Assembly (NCBI GenBank): GCA_001769655.1
Contig: MEPC01000001.1
Location: forward strand, 59,311 to 123,310
From: Bacteroidetes bacterium RIFCSPLOWO2_12_FULL_37_12
GTDB lineage: Bacteria; Bacteroidota; Bacteroidia; 2-12-FULL-37-12
Direction of reading: 5' to 3'
Length of the DNA stretch: 64,000 bases
The translations under genes were made by a program, and so were the position numbers. How positions within the stretch are numbered: position 1 is the first letter of the stretch; each line of letters starts with the position of its first letter. The notes beneath the pieces were generated by a model that had not been told where the DNA came from, did not search any database, and worked only from the letters and a program-made list of their open reading frames with translations. This document shows positions 1 through 10,881 of this stretch, piece by piece.

Positions 1-1693
1 CTCCTGTATTCTTCCAGGAATGCGGAAACCAGCTAAACCCTTCCACTGATAATTTACTTATGGTGGTCATGTAATTTTTATCAATATCACCGGATACAGT
101 ATAATAAAAGTATCTTTTTCTTTTAGCATCCTTTTTTATTTTAAAAAAGGAACGATTGATGTCTTTTGGCTCAAGATTTAGTTCATCAAAAATAGTTTGA
201 TTTATATCAGAAATCATAGTGGGGCTATCGTTAATGGTTAATAAACCCTTATCGTTTTTTCTTTTAACTAACAGAAGAGCTAAAGCCCCGGCAGTATCTG
301 TACGACTTTCAGATATGAATTTATTGCTTGTAAAAGAAGTGTCCCTGATGCCAAATTCTGGAAATCCATGATCAGAAAGAATAAATATGAATGAATTATC
401 GTAGCAGTTAATTAATTTTAATTTATTTATAAAATGTCCGATAATTTTCAGGGTTGCTTTTGCTTGTTTTTTTGCATTGGCTCTGTTAAATGGAATCCAT
501 GAAGTAGCTATATTAAAATTCTCATCCATCAAAAGTGGTTCATGAATGCCGGCTAAATGATAATATCTTAGTGTTTTTTTACTCGATTCTCCTTTTGCAA
601 GCTGATTGAATTCATTTATAAATTTTAATGAATTTATTTTGGCAGTTCCATTTTTATCCCCAATTGTTATTTGGGAATCATTAATAGGAGTATTTTCCTT
701 TTGTTCATATATCCAATCATAGTTGAAAAAAAAATACATCTTTAATACATGAGGCATAAACTGGAAAATGCTGATGTTAAAAATAAACGTGAAGTCATTA
801 TAACTAATTTTATTTTCTTTTAGATTATCCATGACTGCTGAATCAAAATATATGGTTTTTTTGACTATTTCCCATGGAAATAATTCCACATTGAATCCAT
901 TATCTTTTAACCTTTTGGGAATCGATGTCTCCGATAAATATGCATTTTTTATAAAGTCGGTTATACTCATGTCATTGTGGTAATATTTACCCGTAAGAAA
1001 ATTGGGTACAGATAAATTAGTATGACCATGCCCGGATAAAGAATTTCTAAAATAAGTAAACCCATCTAAAGGGCTTTTTAATGCCGGGTTTTCCTGTATT
1101 ATTTCGTTGAAAATGTCAGTTTGAAAAGCATCAAGCATTATTATTAAAACATTTTCATCTTTTGAAAACGTATATTTATTCGTTTCATCAACTTCAAAGT
1201 TTTGGAATTTTAGCTCAGAAGGTAAATTAAAATATAACCAACCTGTATAAGAAAATTGAATGACAAGCAAGTAAAGCGAGAATACTCTCAAATATTCATA
1301 CAATTTATTAAAAAAATAATACAAAATAATTCCAATGCCAAACCAAATAAAACCATCAATGAGTCCATTTTTAATATATTTTTCCCACAAGATCTGATGT
1401 CCATCAAATAAGCCATAATCCCAACTAATGATATTCGCCTGTAACCACGACATAAAACCAAAATAAAATAAAAATCCTAATGCTTTTTTATAAACCTGCG
1501 GGAATTTTCTTATAAAAATCAGTACCGCGGTTAACAATGCCAACAATAGAAAAGCGAAAGGAACGATAAACACCAATAGCGAAGTGTATGAATAATTAAA
1601 CTCGGTAGCATTAGCTAAATATATTTGCGAGGGAATAAAAAAAAATAGAGTCAGAACAAAAAATATAAGGATGGGAGAATCTGTTAGCTTCAT
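1..1693 (-). CDS. Sulfatase / LTA-synthase-type membrane protein, partial (3' end beyond window)
   Basis: My own translation from the ATG complement at 1691-1693 (MKLTDSPILIFFVLTLFFFIPSQIYLAN...) is open to base 1. It has several N-terminal TM segments, then ENVLIIMLDAFQTD, LSGHGHTNLSVPNFLTGKYYHND and FIFILSDHGFPEFG, which are alkaline-phosphatase-superfamily/sulfatase motifs. Not in the ORF track because no stop lies in the window. Confidence 0.8.
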   Translation of the reverse strand, partial: MKLTDSPILIFFVLTLFFFIPSQIYLANATEFNYSYTSLLVFIVPFAFLLLALLTAVLIFIRKFPQVYKKALGFLFYFGFMSWLQANIISWDYGLFDGHQILWEKYIKNGLIDGFIWFGIGIILYYFFNKLYEYLRVFSLYLLVIQFSYTGWLYFNLPSELKFQNFEVDETNKYTFSKDENVLIIMLDAFQTDIFNEIIQENPALKSPLDGFTYFRNSLSGHGHTNLSVPNFLTGKYYHNDMSITDFIKNAYLSETSIPKRLKDNGFNVELFPWEIVKKTIYFDSAVMDNLKENKISYNDFTFIFNISIFQFMPHVLKMYFFFNYDWIYEQKENTPINDSQITIGDKNGTAKINSLKFINEFNQLAKGESSKKTLRYYHLAGIHEPLLMDENFNIATSWIPFNRANAKKQAKATLKIIGHFINKLKLINCYDNSFIFILSDHGFPEFGIRDTSFTSNKFISESRTDTAGALALLLVKRKNDKGLLTINDSPTMISDINQTIFDELNLEPKDINRSFFKIKKDAKRKRYFYYTVSGDIDKNYMTTISKLSVEGFSWFPHSWKNTG

Positions 1694-1904
1694 TATTGAA
1701 AGGAATTTTTACAAATGTAAATCTTATTTTATAAAAGTAGCAAAACGCAAATGTAAGGAATTTTAGTTATTGTTCAGTCCAAAATGAAAGAAACATTATT
1801 GCCACAGATTTCACTAATTTACACAGATTAAATACACAGATAAAAAAAATATTCTCAAGGATTGGGGTGGACAAAATAATGCTTACATTTACGCTTTTAT
1901 AAAA

Positions 1905-3233
1905 ATGATTAGAAGCTTTCGGAACTATTATCATTTAAAAGTTCTCATACTACTTTCCGTAGCTACATTTGTTTTTTCCTGCCGGAAAGAGAAATCGTTG
2001 CAACTCTCCGACTTGCAGAAAATAAACCCTGCCGCTGTTTCCTCCAACTATTTCACTTTTTCCGGCGCCGGGGAAACCCTTTTTACCGGAAACAAAAATA
2101 GTTTTCTCTTCGTTACCAAAACCTCATTAACCGCATACGAAATCAAAAAAGACAGCATCCGGCTTGAATTAAAAGAGCTATCCTCCGTCAGTGATTTTAT
2201 GAAAACCAGAGTGACCACCTTGTCAGATAAGAAACTCCTTCAATTATCTAACGCCGTTTTTGTCTCAGCTAACCATAACGGTGACACTATTCTTGCCAAA
2301 ACCGGCATTTCGTTTTATCTTTTGTTTCCGAGAACACCCGGAAACACAAGACACAACTATTACAAGGGTCTTATCCTTCCGGAGGGAAATCTGAACTGGG
2401 AACAATTGCTTCAATTTTCTGAAAGTGCAAATAATTCCCGCAGGTATTCAGGTGACACAAGCAGGATACTCGCAAAGAAAGACCAGTATACATGGTTCTG
2501 GGAAGGTCCTTTTGTTGATAAAGCTGATGAAATGGATAACGAAAAAGCGATAAAAGCCAAAGGAACCCTTCTTACTACACGGCATTTTTACGAACGGGTG
2601 TGTTATTTTAAAAATGATGCACGCTATTGGAAAGATCCGCAATTTCACAAATCCTACCGACTGATGTTTGACTTATGGTACGAACATAGAAATGAAAATT
2701 TATCCATGGAAGAATTAGATGAATTTGTCCTTCAGGAAATGCAAGTGATTTCAGAACCGGTTTCTCAGAAATATTTTTTATTCGCGCATGAACTCTCTCA
2801 AAAATACGGGAACAGCCAATTGGTGTTTCCTGAAAAAAAATTGGAATTTGATGTGCCGGTGACACTTTCAAAAATGTTGAAAAAAGAGAAAATCAATCTG
2901 TTGAATTATGCTTTGGCAGGTCCTTTTGATAAACCCGGATGGTATGCGTGCGGAAAAGAAGTGACAGAGCCCGACCATTTTGCCGAACCCTTGAAAATTT
3001 TATTCACCGATTCCGTTAAATTTTCTCAGATGGGATTTATTAATCCTGATTATCAACTTATTTCGAATCAGATCCTCGAAGGGGTTAATGGAAAATTTTA
3101 TTTTACATACCCTTATGGACAGTTGCTGGATGTGGCAGTGCTCGGATATTCTACGCAAAAGTTTTATTGGGGAAGAGGTTTTAATTTAAGCTCACGGGAA
3201 ATGCAATTTTTGAAGGTGCACGAGCAACCATGA
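1905..3233 (+). CDS. Hypothetical lipoprotein
   Basis: ORF with signal peptide and lipobox-like LLSVATFVFSC|RKEK; no family recognised. Confidence 0.75.
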   Translation: MIRSFRNYYHLKVLILLSVATFVFSCRKEKSLQLSDLQKINPAAVSSNYFTFSGAGETLFTGNKNSFLFVTKTSLTAYEIKKDSIRLELKELSSVSDFMKTRVTTLSDKKLLQLSNAVFVSANHNGDTILAKTGISFYLLFPRTPGNTRHNYYKGLILPEGNLNWEQLLQFSESANNSRRYSGDTSRILAKKDQYTWFWEGPFVDKADEMDNEKAIKAKGTLLTTRHFYERVCYFKNDARYWKDPQFHKSYRLMFDLWYEHRNENLSMEELDEFVLQEMQVISEPVSQKYFLFAHELSQKYGNSQLVFPEKKLEFDVPVTLSKMLKKEKINLLNYALAGPFDKPGWYACGKEVTEPDHFAEPLKILFTDSVKFSQMGFINPDYQLISNQILEGVNGKFYFTYPYGQLLDVAVLGYSTQKFYWGRGFNLSSREMQFLKVHEQP

Positions 3234-3271
3234 AGGAATAGACCTCTTGCGTAAGTCAAAAAAAATAAATA

Positions 3272-3380
3272 AAATTTAAACACAAAGACACAAAGAAACT
3301 AAGAAACACTAAGAAAAAACTTTGTGCTAACTTTGTATCTTCGTGTCTTAGTGTTTCTTTGTGTCTTTGTGTTTAAATTT
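3272..3380. repeat. Long imperfect inverted repeat (AAATTTAAACACAAAGACACAAAGAAAC...GTTTCTTTGTGTCTTTGTGTTTAAATTT)
   Basis: Both arms read directly from the sequence in the intergenic region between 3233 and 3408. Confidence 0.8.
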
Positions 3381-3407
3381 TTTTATTGCCTTACTCAAGA
3401 GAACTAA

Positions 3408-4847
3408 TTGAATTTTATACAATCATTTATGCGCGGGTTTTTAACTACATTTAAATTTACTTATAATTCATTGCTCTTATCAATGTTGTTTTTATGTTCA
3501 GCATTAATTTCTTTTGGAGAAAACAAGACGATTGATTCCCTTGAGAATGAAATCAGACGTTTAAAAAGCAACCTCTTTAAAAGTAATTATTCCACTGATA
3601 CTGCTTACATTAGCACGTTACTGTTACTCTCTAATGAATATTATATTTCAAAACCGGAAACCGCTTATAACTTATGCAGAGAAGCTGAAAAACTCTCTAA
3701 AAAAATAAACTATACGGAGGGTCTGATTTCTTCCTACGGATTTTTAGCATATTTTGCGCAATTAAAAGGATTGACTCATGAGGCATTGCATTATTATGAA
3801 TTGAGTATTCCAGTGTATCTCTCAGAGCTAAACTACCGTGATTTGGCTACTACTCTTAACAATATTTCCCGTATTTATTTGGACCAGGGTGATACTACAA
3901 TTTCTCTTGATTATTACACGAAAGGTTTATTTTACAGCCGGAAAGCATCCGACAGTTCCGGAATCGGTTTGACCTTGAATAATATCGGATTTGTATGGTT
4001 TTTAAAAAAAGACCTTGTGAAAGCCCATGCTTATTTTGATTCCAGTTTATCTGTCAGAAAAGCCATTCATGACCTTCGCGGAGTGGCTGAAGTTTTTGTC
4101 AACCTTGGAGCTATTTTCCGTACTGTAAATAACCCGGATTCTTCCCTGTATTATTTTTCAATGGCTCTAAAAATACAAAGATTAATTCAGGACAAAAGAG
4201 GTTTATGTTATTCTTGGAACAATATAGGACATGCTTATTTCTTAAAAAACGATGTTAATCTGGCAATTAAATATGCAGATAGCAGTTTAGCACAATCTAC
4301 CCGTTCGGGCTTAATCGAAAACAGCAAACACGCTTATGAATTGCTCTATCTAATCTATTATAAAAAGAAAAATATTACAAACGCTTTCGAATATTATAAA
4401 TTATATATTCAAGCAAGGGACAGCATAAACAATGACCTGACTCAAAAATCATCCATTCGACTGCAAACAAAATATGAATATGAAAAAACCCGGATACTGA
4501 AAGAGCAGGAAGAGAGGGAGAGAAAGCGGCAGGAGGAAGTGGCAGTTGACAGGAGAAATAAATTGCAATATTCCATCATTCTGATAGTGGTAGTGGCATT
4601 AATGTCGGCACTGCTTTTAATCGGTAAAATCAGGATTAACTCAAAACTTTCCGGTGGACTAATCTTTTTAACCTTTCTGATTCTATTTGAATTTCTTCTT
4701 GTATTGGCTGACCCTTATATTGAAAGTGTCACCGGTGGAGCGCCGGGATTAAAATTACTATGCAATGCCATTATTGCGGCTGGTATATTTCCAATACATG
4801 CCTTCATTGAAGAATGGATGAGGAAGAGATTGATGAATAAAAATTAA
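3408..4847 (+). CDS. TPR-repeat protein with C-terminal coiled coil and 4-TM membrane module
   Basis: Multiple TPR motifs (ATTLNNISRIYLDQGDTTISLDYYTKGL etc.). The C-terminal module RRNKLQYSIILIVVV...FEFLLVLADPYIESVTGGAPGLKLLCNAIIAAGIFPIHAFIEEWMRKRL is shared with the 33959 ORF. Confidence 0.8.
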   Translation: MNFIQSFMRGFLTTFKFTYNSLLLSMLFLCSALISFGENKTIDSLENEIRRLKSNLFKSNYSTDTAYISTLLLLSNEYYISKPETAYNLCREAEKLSKKINYTEGLISSYGFLAYFAQLKGLTHEALHYYELSIPVYLSELNYRDLATTLNNISRIYLDQGDTTISLDYYTKGLFYSRKASDSSGIGLTLNNIGFVWFLKKDLVKAHAYFDSSLSVRKAIHDLRGVAEVFVNLGAIFRTVNNPDSSLYYFSMALKIQRLIQDKRGLCYSWNNIGHAYFLKNDVNLAIKYADSSLAQSTRSGLIENSKHAYELLYLIYYKKKNITNAFEYYKLYIQARDSINNDLTQKSSIRLQTKYEYEKTRILKEQEERERKRQEEVAVDRRNKLQYSIILIVVVALMSALLLIGKIRINSKLSGGLIFLTFLILFEFLLVLADPYIESVTGGAPGLKLLCNAIIAAGIFPIHAFIEEWMRKRLMNKN

Positions 4848-4897
4848 TTATTTTTAAGGATTTTTGTTGTATTAAAAAACGAATAAAAATAAACCCC

Positions 4898-5605
4898 ATG
4901 CCCACCCACCACCTCATTTCCCGGAAAATTCAATCCATTTATCAAAAAAATTATCTCGAACATGGTGATACCCCTCAAGGCACTTTCCAAAACGATAGTG
5001 TCACTCAACAGTTGAGGTTTGAACGGTTACTTAAAAATTTTCAGCCGTCATTTTCTCGCTTTCCTCAGAAAACTAATACCCCTGTTCGCTTCCTCGACGT
5101 GGGTTGTGGCACTGCCGGCTTGCATGAATATTTGAATCAACTGAATATTTCTCATTCTTTTACCGGATTGGAAATTGTAAAAGAAATGGCAAACACGGCT
5201 AAAAGTAAATTTCCATCCATAAACATTATTAATTCCGATATAATGGAATTTAAGTCAAAACACAATTATGATATTGTTTTGCAAAGTGGGATGTTCAACA
5301 AACCTTCTGTAAATATTAAAAAGGAATGGAGAAATTATTGCCGGCAAATTGTCAAAAAGATGTATTCATTGTCCAAGATGGGTATTGCATTTAATTCCCT
5401 CACTACGTATAATACATTTTCCGATAAATCACTTTTTTATTTTGAACCGGAAGAGTGGTTCTCTTTCTGCCAGAAAAATCTTTCCCGTTATGTGTTCTTA
5501 GATCATGCCTATCCGCTTTATGAAACGGCAGTTACGGTTCTCAAACCGGAATTTATTGCCACTCTTTTCCCTGAGAACGAGCTTAAAAAATATCACAAAA
5601 ACTGA
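4898..5605 (+). CDS. Class I SAM-dependent methyltransferase
   Basis: Motif [21 protein letters not shown] 235 aa. Confidence 0.8.
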   Translation: MPTHHLISRKIQSIYQKNYLEHGDTPQGTFQNDSVTQQLRFERLLKNFQPSFSRFPQKTNTPVRFLDVGCGTAGLHEYLNQLNISHSFTGLEIVKEMANTAKSKFPSINIINSDIMEFKSKHNYDIVLQSGMFNKPSVNIKKEWRNYCRQIVKKMYSLSKMGIAFNSLTTYNTFSDKSLFYFEPEEWFSFCQKNLSRYVFLDHAYPLYETAVTVLKPEFIATLFPENELKKYHKN

Positions 5606-5721
5606 CATTTGTCAGAAAAATACCTTATTTTTGTAGTTTGATAGGTTCTTTGTTACATTTCTCATTTCATTCATTCTTTTTTTTCTTTATTCTTTTTTCT
5701 TTTTTCTTTATCCTTCAAACC

Positions 5722-7569
5722 ATGACCACCACAGAAGTTCTGAAAGAAGTCGTCATTCGTTTCGCCGGTGATTCAGGCGATGGAATGCAATTAACTGGAA
5801 ATCAGTTTACTAATACCTCCGCACTCATGGGAAATGACCTGGGCACCTTCCCCGATTTTCCTGCAGAAATCCGTGCCCCGCAAGGCACGTTAGCCGGCGT
5901 TTCCGGCTTCCAATTGCATTTTGGTTCTGTTGAGATTTTTACTCCGGGCGATATTTGCGATGTGCTCGTATCTATGAATGCCGCCGCCCTTAAAGTAAAC
6001 CTCCGCCATCTCAAAAAAGGGGGAACGATTATCGTAAATACCGATGGGTTTGATGCCAAAAATCTGAAACTTGCCCAAATTCCTGAAAATCAGAATCCTC
6101 TGGAAGATGGTTCTCTTTCCGATTTCAGGTTGTACAAAATAAACGTAACCAAAATCACCCGCGAATGTCTCGCTGACTCAGGGTTAAGCACACGCGACAT
6201 TGACCGTTCTAAAAATATGTTTGTTCTCGGTTTCCTTTATTGGATGTATAACCGCCCAATGGAAAACACCATTGACTATATTCAAAAAAAATTTAGTTCT
6301 AAAGATAAAGCGCTTGCTGACGCAAATATTAAAGCCCTTAAATCCGGCTGGAATTATGGAGAAACTACGGAGACATTTACCACAAGATATGAAGTTCACG
6401 CGGCAAACATAGAGCCCGGCATTTATAGAAACATAATGGGAAATGAAGCCACAGCGATTGGTTTGATAACCGCCGCAAAAAAAGCAGGGCTCAGATTATT
6501 TCTTGGCTCTTACCCTATTACTCCTGCATCGGATATCCTGCACGAACTTTCAAAACATAAAAATTTTGATGTAATTACCTATCAGGCAGAAGATGAAATT
6601 GCCGCCATTTGCTCAGCCATCGGTGCATCCTTCGCAGGAAATTTGGGTGTCACTACTTCCTCAGGACCAGGAGTGGCACTGAAAAGTGAAGCAATTGGTC
6701 TGGGGGTAATGCTTGAAATACCATTAGTAATTTGTAATGTGCAACGCGGTGGTCCTTCAACCGGTCTTCCTACCAAAACAGAACAAGCAGATTTACTGCA
6801 GGCAGTTTACGGAAGAAACGGTGAATGTCCAGTAGCTGTAATTGCCGCAAATTCTCCCTCCGATTGTTTTTCAACAGTTATAGAAGCATGCAGAATATCC
6901 ATAGAGCACATGACACCGGTGATGTTTTTATCGGATGGTTACATAGCCAACGGTGCTGAGCCGTGGAAATTTCCTTCCTCTTCGAAAATACCCGATATAA
7001 AAGTAAAATTTACAACCGAAAAAAATAAGGACGATAAATTTTTACCTTATCTCCGAGATGAAAAATTATCACGTCCATGGACAATTCCAGGCACTCCGGG
7101 ACTTGAACACCGGATTGGCGGTCTTGAAAAACAACATGAAACCGGTAACGTAAATTACGAACCCGAAAATCATGAGTTCATGGTGAAATTGCGCCAGGAA
7201 AAAATTGATAGAATTGCTGACTATGTTCCCTTGCAAAAAATTGAAAGCGGAAAAGAAAAAGGGAAATTGCTTGTATTAGGATGGGGTTCAACATATGGCA
7301 CCATTAAAACAGCCGTAAAAGAATTAATAAATGATGGCATTGAAGTGTCACATGCTCATATTCGTTATCTGAATCCATTCCCCAAAAACCTGGGCGAAAT
7401 ATTATACAATTTTGAGAAAGTATTAATTCCAGAAATCAATAATGGTCAACTCATTAAAATTATTCGCGATAAATTTTTAGTTCCGGCAAAAGGATTTAAT
7501 AAGATACAGGGATTGCCGTTTACCGTTACTGAAATGAAGGAAAAAATTATGGTGGAAATTGGGAAATAG
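5722..7569 (+). CDS. korA: 2-oxoacid:acceptor oxidoreductase subunit alpha (2-oxoglutarate:ferredoxin oxidoreductase, KorA-like)
   Basis: [19 protein letters not shown] and [36 protein letters not shown] are typical of the family. The ORF start 5638 is probably too early; ATG at 5722 (MTTTEVLKE) is preferred. Confidence 0.9.
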   Translation: MTTTEVLKEVVIRFAGDSGDGMQLTGNQFTNTSALMGNDLGTFPDFPAEIRAPQGTLAGVSGFQLHFGSVEIFTPGDICDVLVSMNAAALKVNLRHLKKGGTIIVNTDGFDAKNLKLAQIPENQNPLEDGSLSDFRLYKINVTKITRECLADSGLSTRDIDRSKNMFVLGFLYWMYNRPMENTIDYIQKKFSSKDKALADANIKALKSGWNYGETTETFTTRYEVHAANIEPGIYRNIMGNEATAIGLITAAKKAGLRLFLGSYPITPASDILHELSKHKNFDVITYQAEDEIAAICSAIGASFAGNLGVTTSSGPGVALKSEAIGLGVMLEIPLVICNVQRGGPSTGLPTKTEQADLLQAVYGRNGECPVAVIAANSPSDCFSTVIEACRISIEHMTPVMFLSDGYIANGAEPWKFPSSSKIPDIKVKFTTEKNKDDKFLPYLRDEKLSRPWTIPGTPGLEHRIGGLEKQHETGNVNYEPENHEFMVKLRQEKIDRIADYVPLQKIESGKEKGKLLVLGWGSTYGTIKTAVKELINDGIEVSHAHIRYLNPFPKNLGEILYNFEKVLIPEINNGQLIKIIRDKFLVPAKGFNKIQGLPFTVTEMKEKIMVEIGK

Positions 7570-7594
7570 AATATTTCTGATTTTCAAACTATCT

Positions 7595-7632
7595 CTCACC
7601 CCTCTCGATTTTGGAGAGGGGCTTGGGTGAGG
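7595..7632. repeat. Dispersed palindromic repeat (CTCACCCCTCTCgattttGGAGAGGGGCTTGGGTGAGG)
   Basis: Same family as 10764-10803 and 56311-56352. Confidence 0.75.
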
Positions 7633-7740
7633 TTTTTTTTGAATTGGAAATTGGATGTTAGATGTTGGATGTTAGATATTTTCTATTTGATATTATTATA
7701 TTTTCATTAACAAACGACCTCTCAGAGGTACATAATTATA

Positions 7741-8837
7741 TGGAAATCGCACAACCAATCCTCAGAAAACCTATGGCAACCAACGGCACTCCTGCTATTT
7801 ATCCAAACGGGAGCACTAACGGTTCAGGATATACGTCTAAAGATTTTACTTCCGACCAGGATGTTCGCTGGTGTCCGGGATGTGGAGATTATTCCATCCT
7901 GAAGCAAGTGCAAACCATCATGCCGGAGATTGGGATAAAAAAGGAAAATATCGTTTTTGTGGCTGGCATTGGTTGTTCCTCCCGTTTTCCATATTATATG
8001 GATTGTTATGGAGTACATGGAATTCATGGTCGTGCCACTGCCATTGCTTCCGGAATCAAAGCTACGCGACCTGAATTGAGTGTGTGGGTGGTGACAGGAG
8101 ACGGGGATGGACTTTCCATAGGAGGAAATCATACCATACATTTATTGAGGCGTAATCTGGATATTAATGTGCTGTTGTTTAACAACGAAATTTATGGATT
8201 AACCAAAGGGCAATACTCACCTACATCTCCGGTTGGTAAAATTGCAAAATCAACTCCTTATGGCTCGGTGGATCATCCGTTTAATCCGATAGCGTTGGCA
8301 TTGGGAGCAGAGGGAACTTTTGTGGCACGCTCTTTAGACAGGGATCCAAAACATCTTAAAGAAATTCTGAAACGGGCACATCAGCACAAAGGAACTTCCT
8401 TTACAGAAATTTATCAGAACTGTAATATTTTTAATGACGGTGCATTTTTCACGTACACCGAAAAAGAATCCAAGCCCGAAGAAGCATTATTTGTGGAACA
8501 GGGAAAACCATTGGTGTTTGGTAAAAATCAATCAAAAGGTATAAAACTTGATGGCTTTAAGCCAACCATTGTTGACCTAACTAATGGCGCTAACTCTGTA
8601 AATGATTTGTGGGTTCACGATGAGCATGACACTGTAAAGGCAAATATTCTTGCCCGGTTTTTTGATGATCCGCAGTTGGAAGGGCATTTGCCACGACCCT
8701 TCGGTATTTTCTATTCATACAATAGAAAATGTTACGAAGATTCCCTGATGGAGCAAATTACATCCATAAAATCTCAAAAAGGAGAAGGTGACCTGGACAA
8801 ATTGATAGCTGGAAAACAAACGTGGGAGATAAAGTAG
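7741..8837 (+). CDS. korB: 2-oxoacid:ferredoxin oxidoreductase subunit beta (KorB-like)
   Basis: TPP-binding motif [48 protein letters not shown]; directly downstream of korA. Start probably 7741 ([10 protein letters not shown]) rather than the ORF start 7662. Confidence 0.9.
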
Positions 8838-8841
8838 GTAG

Positions 8842-9876
8842 TTATCGCCCTACAATCGCTCCCGCCAGCTTATAAACCACTCTCGCTCCCACATTCCCAT
8901 CCCAATCATCTTTTCCGGGTGACACTTCGCAAAGGTCAAATCCGATAATCTCCCTGCCACTTTCAGCAAGCTTTTCTACAAGGTAAAATGCCTCCTGAAT
9001 TTCCAAACCACCGGGAACAGGAGTTCCAGTGCCGGGGCAATACACAGGATTCAATCCATCAATATCAAAACTGATATATACCTTTTGCGGAAGGGATGCA
9101 ATGATATCATCGCAGATAAAATCCCATGTTTCTCCTTTGTAAGACCTACTTTTTAATTCAGTGTCACTAAAAAGTTTTATTCTGTTTTTGGAATCATTAA
9201 TCCTGTTTATTTCTTCCTGGCAGATATCTCTGATTCCTACCTGCACTAACTTATGTACGTTAGGTATCTGAATGGCATTGTACATAATGGAAGCATGCGA
9301 AAAAACAAAACCCTCATACCCCTGCCGGAGATCTGCATGAGCATCTATCTGAAGTATTCCGAATGATGTATGTTTTTCAGAAAGCGCCTGAAGAAAACCC
9401 AAAGGCACGCTGTGTTCTCCTCCTATGATTCCAACTTTTTTGTTTTTATTTAACCACGATAGGCATTGCTTCTTTATCTGTTTGTTTAAATCATCACAGG
9501 AAGCATTTATTTCCTTTAACAGGGCTTGAATCACTTTTGAATTCTTTGCATCACCCCCTTTTTCAAGAAAATCAATTACTTTTTTTGATTTTTTGGATAA
9601 TTTATTATTTAATTTAATCCAGGAAACATTTTTTTTCTCTAAAGCAATACCTTTTTTCCAAACAGGACCGAAAGTAATATCATACAAATCCAATTGGGGA
9701 GAGGCGTTGAGAATGGCATCGGGACCATTGGCGGTTCCTCTTTTATAGGAAGTGGTAACTTCCCATGGCACAGGTATCAGAACTAAAGATGCTTCTTCAC
9801 AAGAGAATGGCAAACCGAAGATTCTGTTATTCAGTTGTCCGGGTGCATCGGGGTTGTAGGGGGCTTGCATTAGCAT
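8842..9876 (-). CDS. Ureohydrolase family protein (agmatinase/arginase/formimidoylglutamase)
   Basis: GGEHSVPLGFLQAL, QIDAHADLRQGYEG, SFDIDGLNPVYCPGTGTPVPGGL metal-binding signatures. Confidence 0.85.
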   Translation of the reverse strand: MLMQAPYNPDAPGQLNNRIFGLPFSCEEASLVLIPVPWEVTTSYKRGTANGPDAILNASPQLDLYDITFGPVWKKGIALEKKNVSWIKLNNKLSKKSKKVIDFLEKGGDAKNSKVIQALLKEINASCDDLNKQIKKQCLSWLNKNKKVGIIGGEHSVPLGFLQALSEKHTSFGILQIDAHADLRQGYEGFVFSHASIMYNAIQIPNVHKLVQVGIRDICQEEINRINDSKNRIKLFSDTELKSRSYKGETWDFICDDIIASLPQKVYISFDIDGLNPVYCPGTGTPVPGGLEIQEAFYLVEKLAESGREIIGFDLCEVSPGKDDWDGNVGARVVYKLAGAIVGR

Positions 9877-9941
9877 CTTATCAAAAATATTTCAACCAAT
9901 TTTGGCTAAATATTACTGTTTCAAATTATTATAAAAAACAT

Positions 9942-10017
9942 ATAACACATAACAAAAAATGAATAATGTTTAAGGTTTCCCCTCATTTTTTATTATTCAT
10001 TTTTTGTTATGTGTTAT
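9942..10017. terminator. 26-bp perfect inverted repeat, 24-bp loop (possible terminator or dispersed palindrome)
   Basis: ATAACACATAACAAAAAATGAATAAT (9942-9967) is the exact reverse complement of ATTATTCATTTTTTGTTATGTGTTAT (9992-10017), in the spacer between two minus-strand genes. Confidence 0.6.
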
Positions 10018-10105
10018 GTGTTATTTATTTTTTTTTCTTGTTTGATTGTGACTCGTCCACGTTTGGAAATTAGTAATTCGTAATTGGTAATTTGCAGATA
10101 AACCC

Positions 10106-10693
10106 TCAATTCAACGATGGATCCTCCGGAAAATTTGCAATAATGGAAAATTCCCGTCCCATGTCTTTCAATATTTTTCTCCAGAGTTTTTCGGGTGTCT
10201 CCGGAAATACATAATCCCTCCTTGCATCGGTAATGATCCACGAATTTTCTTTTACTTCTTTGGTGAGTTGTTCAGGATTCCAACCGGAATATCCTGCAAA
10301 AAAACGCACCTGATCAGGGTTGATTTGTCCCACATCAATCAAAATTTTCAACGTAGAAAAATCTCCTGACCAATAAACGTCATCAACAATTTTTATGCTT
10401 CCTTCTAATTTATTTCCAAGTTTATGCAGAAAATGCAGGGTGTCGGTTTGCACAGGTCCTCCCATAAATAGCGGCGCATCAAAAGCAGGAAAATTCTGAA
10501 GCGCCTCGTTTAATTTATAATTGGAGGGTTTGTTTAATATAAAACCAACGGTACCATTCTCGTTGTGTTCAGTGAGAAGTATCACAGAACGTTTAAAATT
10601 CGGATCTTCAAGGAATGGCTCCGACAGCAGGAGTTTACCGGCTTGTGGCTTAGGGAATTTTGGCTGAGGTTTTGGCATGGGTTGTAAATGCAA
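10106..10693 (-). CDS. YqgE/AlgH family (UPF0301) protein
   Basis: GKLLLSEPFLEDPNFKRSVILLTEHNENGTVGFILNKP; FFAGYSGWNPEQLTKEVKENSWI. Confidence 0.9.
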   Translation of the reverse strand: MHLQPMPKPQPKFPKPQAGKLLLSEPFLEDPNFKRSVILLTEHNENGTVGFILNKPSNYKLNEALQNFPAFDAPLFMGGPVQTDTLHFLHKLGNKLEGSIKIVDDVYWSGDFSTLKILIDVGQINPDQVRFFAGYSGWNPEQLTKEVKENSWIITDARRDYVFPETPEKLWRKILKDMGREFSIIANFPEDPSLN

Positions 10694-10763
10694 ATTAAAC
10701 TCATTTTAATTTAATATTCAAATTTGCCGGTATAATTTCCCAAACATTCTTCTTTAAATCCCA

Positions 10764-10803
10764 CCTCACCCCAGCCCCTCTCCAAAAAAATGGAGAGGGG
10801 TGA
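10764..10803. repeat. Dispersed palindromic repeat CCTCACCCCAGCCCCTCTCCAAAAAAATGGAGAGGGGTGA
   Basis: Nearly identical to 56311-56352, intergenic. Confidence 0.8.
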
Positions 10804-10852
10804 TAAATTTGTAAAATATTCATGCTGTTATGTTGAAATAAAAATTTTCATG

Positions 10853-10860
10853 TAAGTTTG
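10853..10860 (+). promoter_or_regulatory. Bacteroidota-type -7 element TAAGTTTG
   Basis: Matches TANNTTTG, with TTG at 10833-10835 (17-bp spacing) upstream of the symporter start at 10882. Confidence 0.45.
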
Positions 10861-10881
10861 CATGCAATCCTCTCACTTTTC

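Noticed and set aside
5638-5721. N-terminal extension of the KorA ORF ([27 protein letters not shown])
   Set aside because: Encoded by a T-rich leader; the conserved protein begins [21 protein letters not shown] at 5722, so the extension is probably 5' untranslated sequence.
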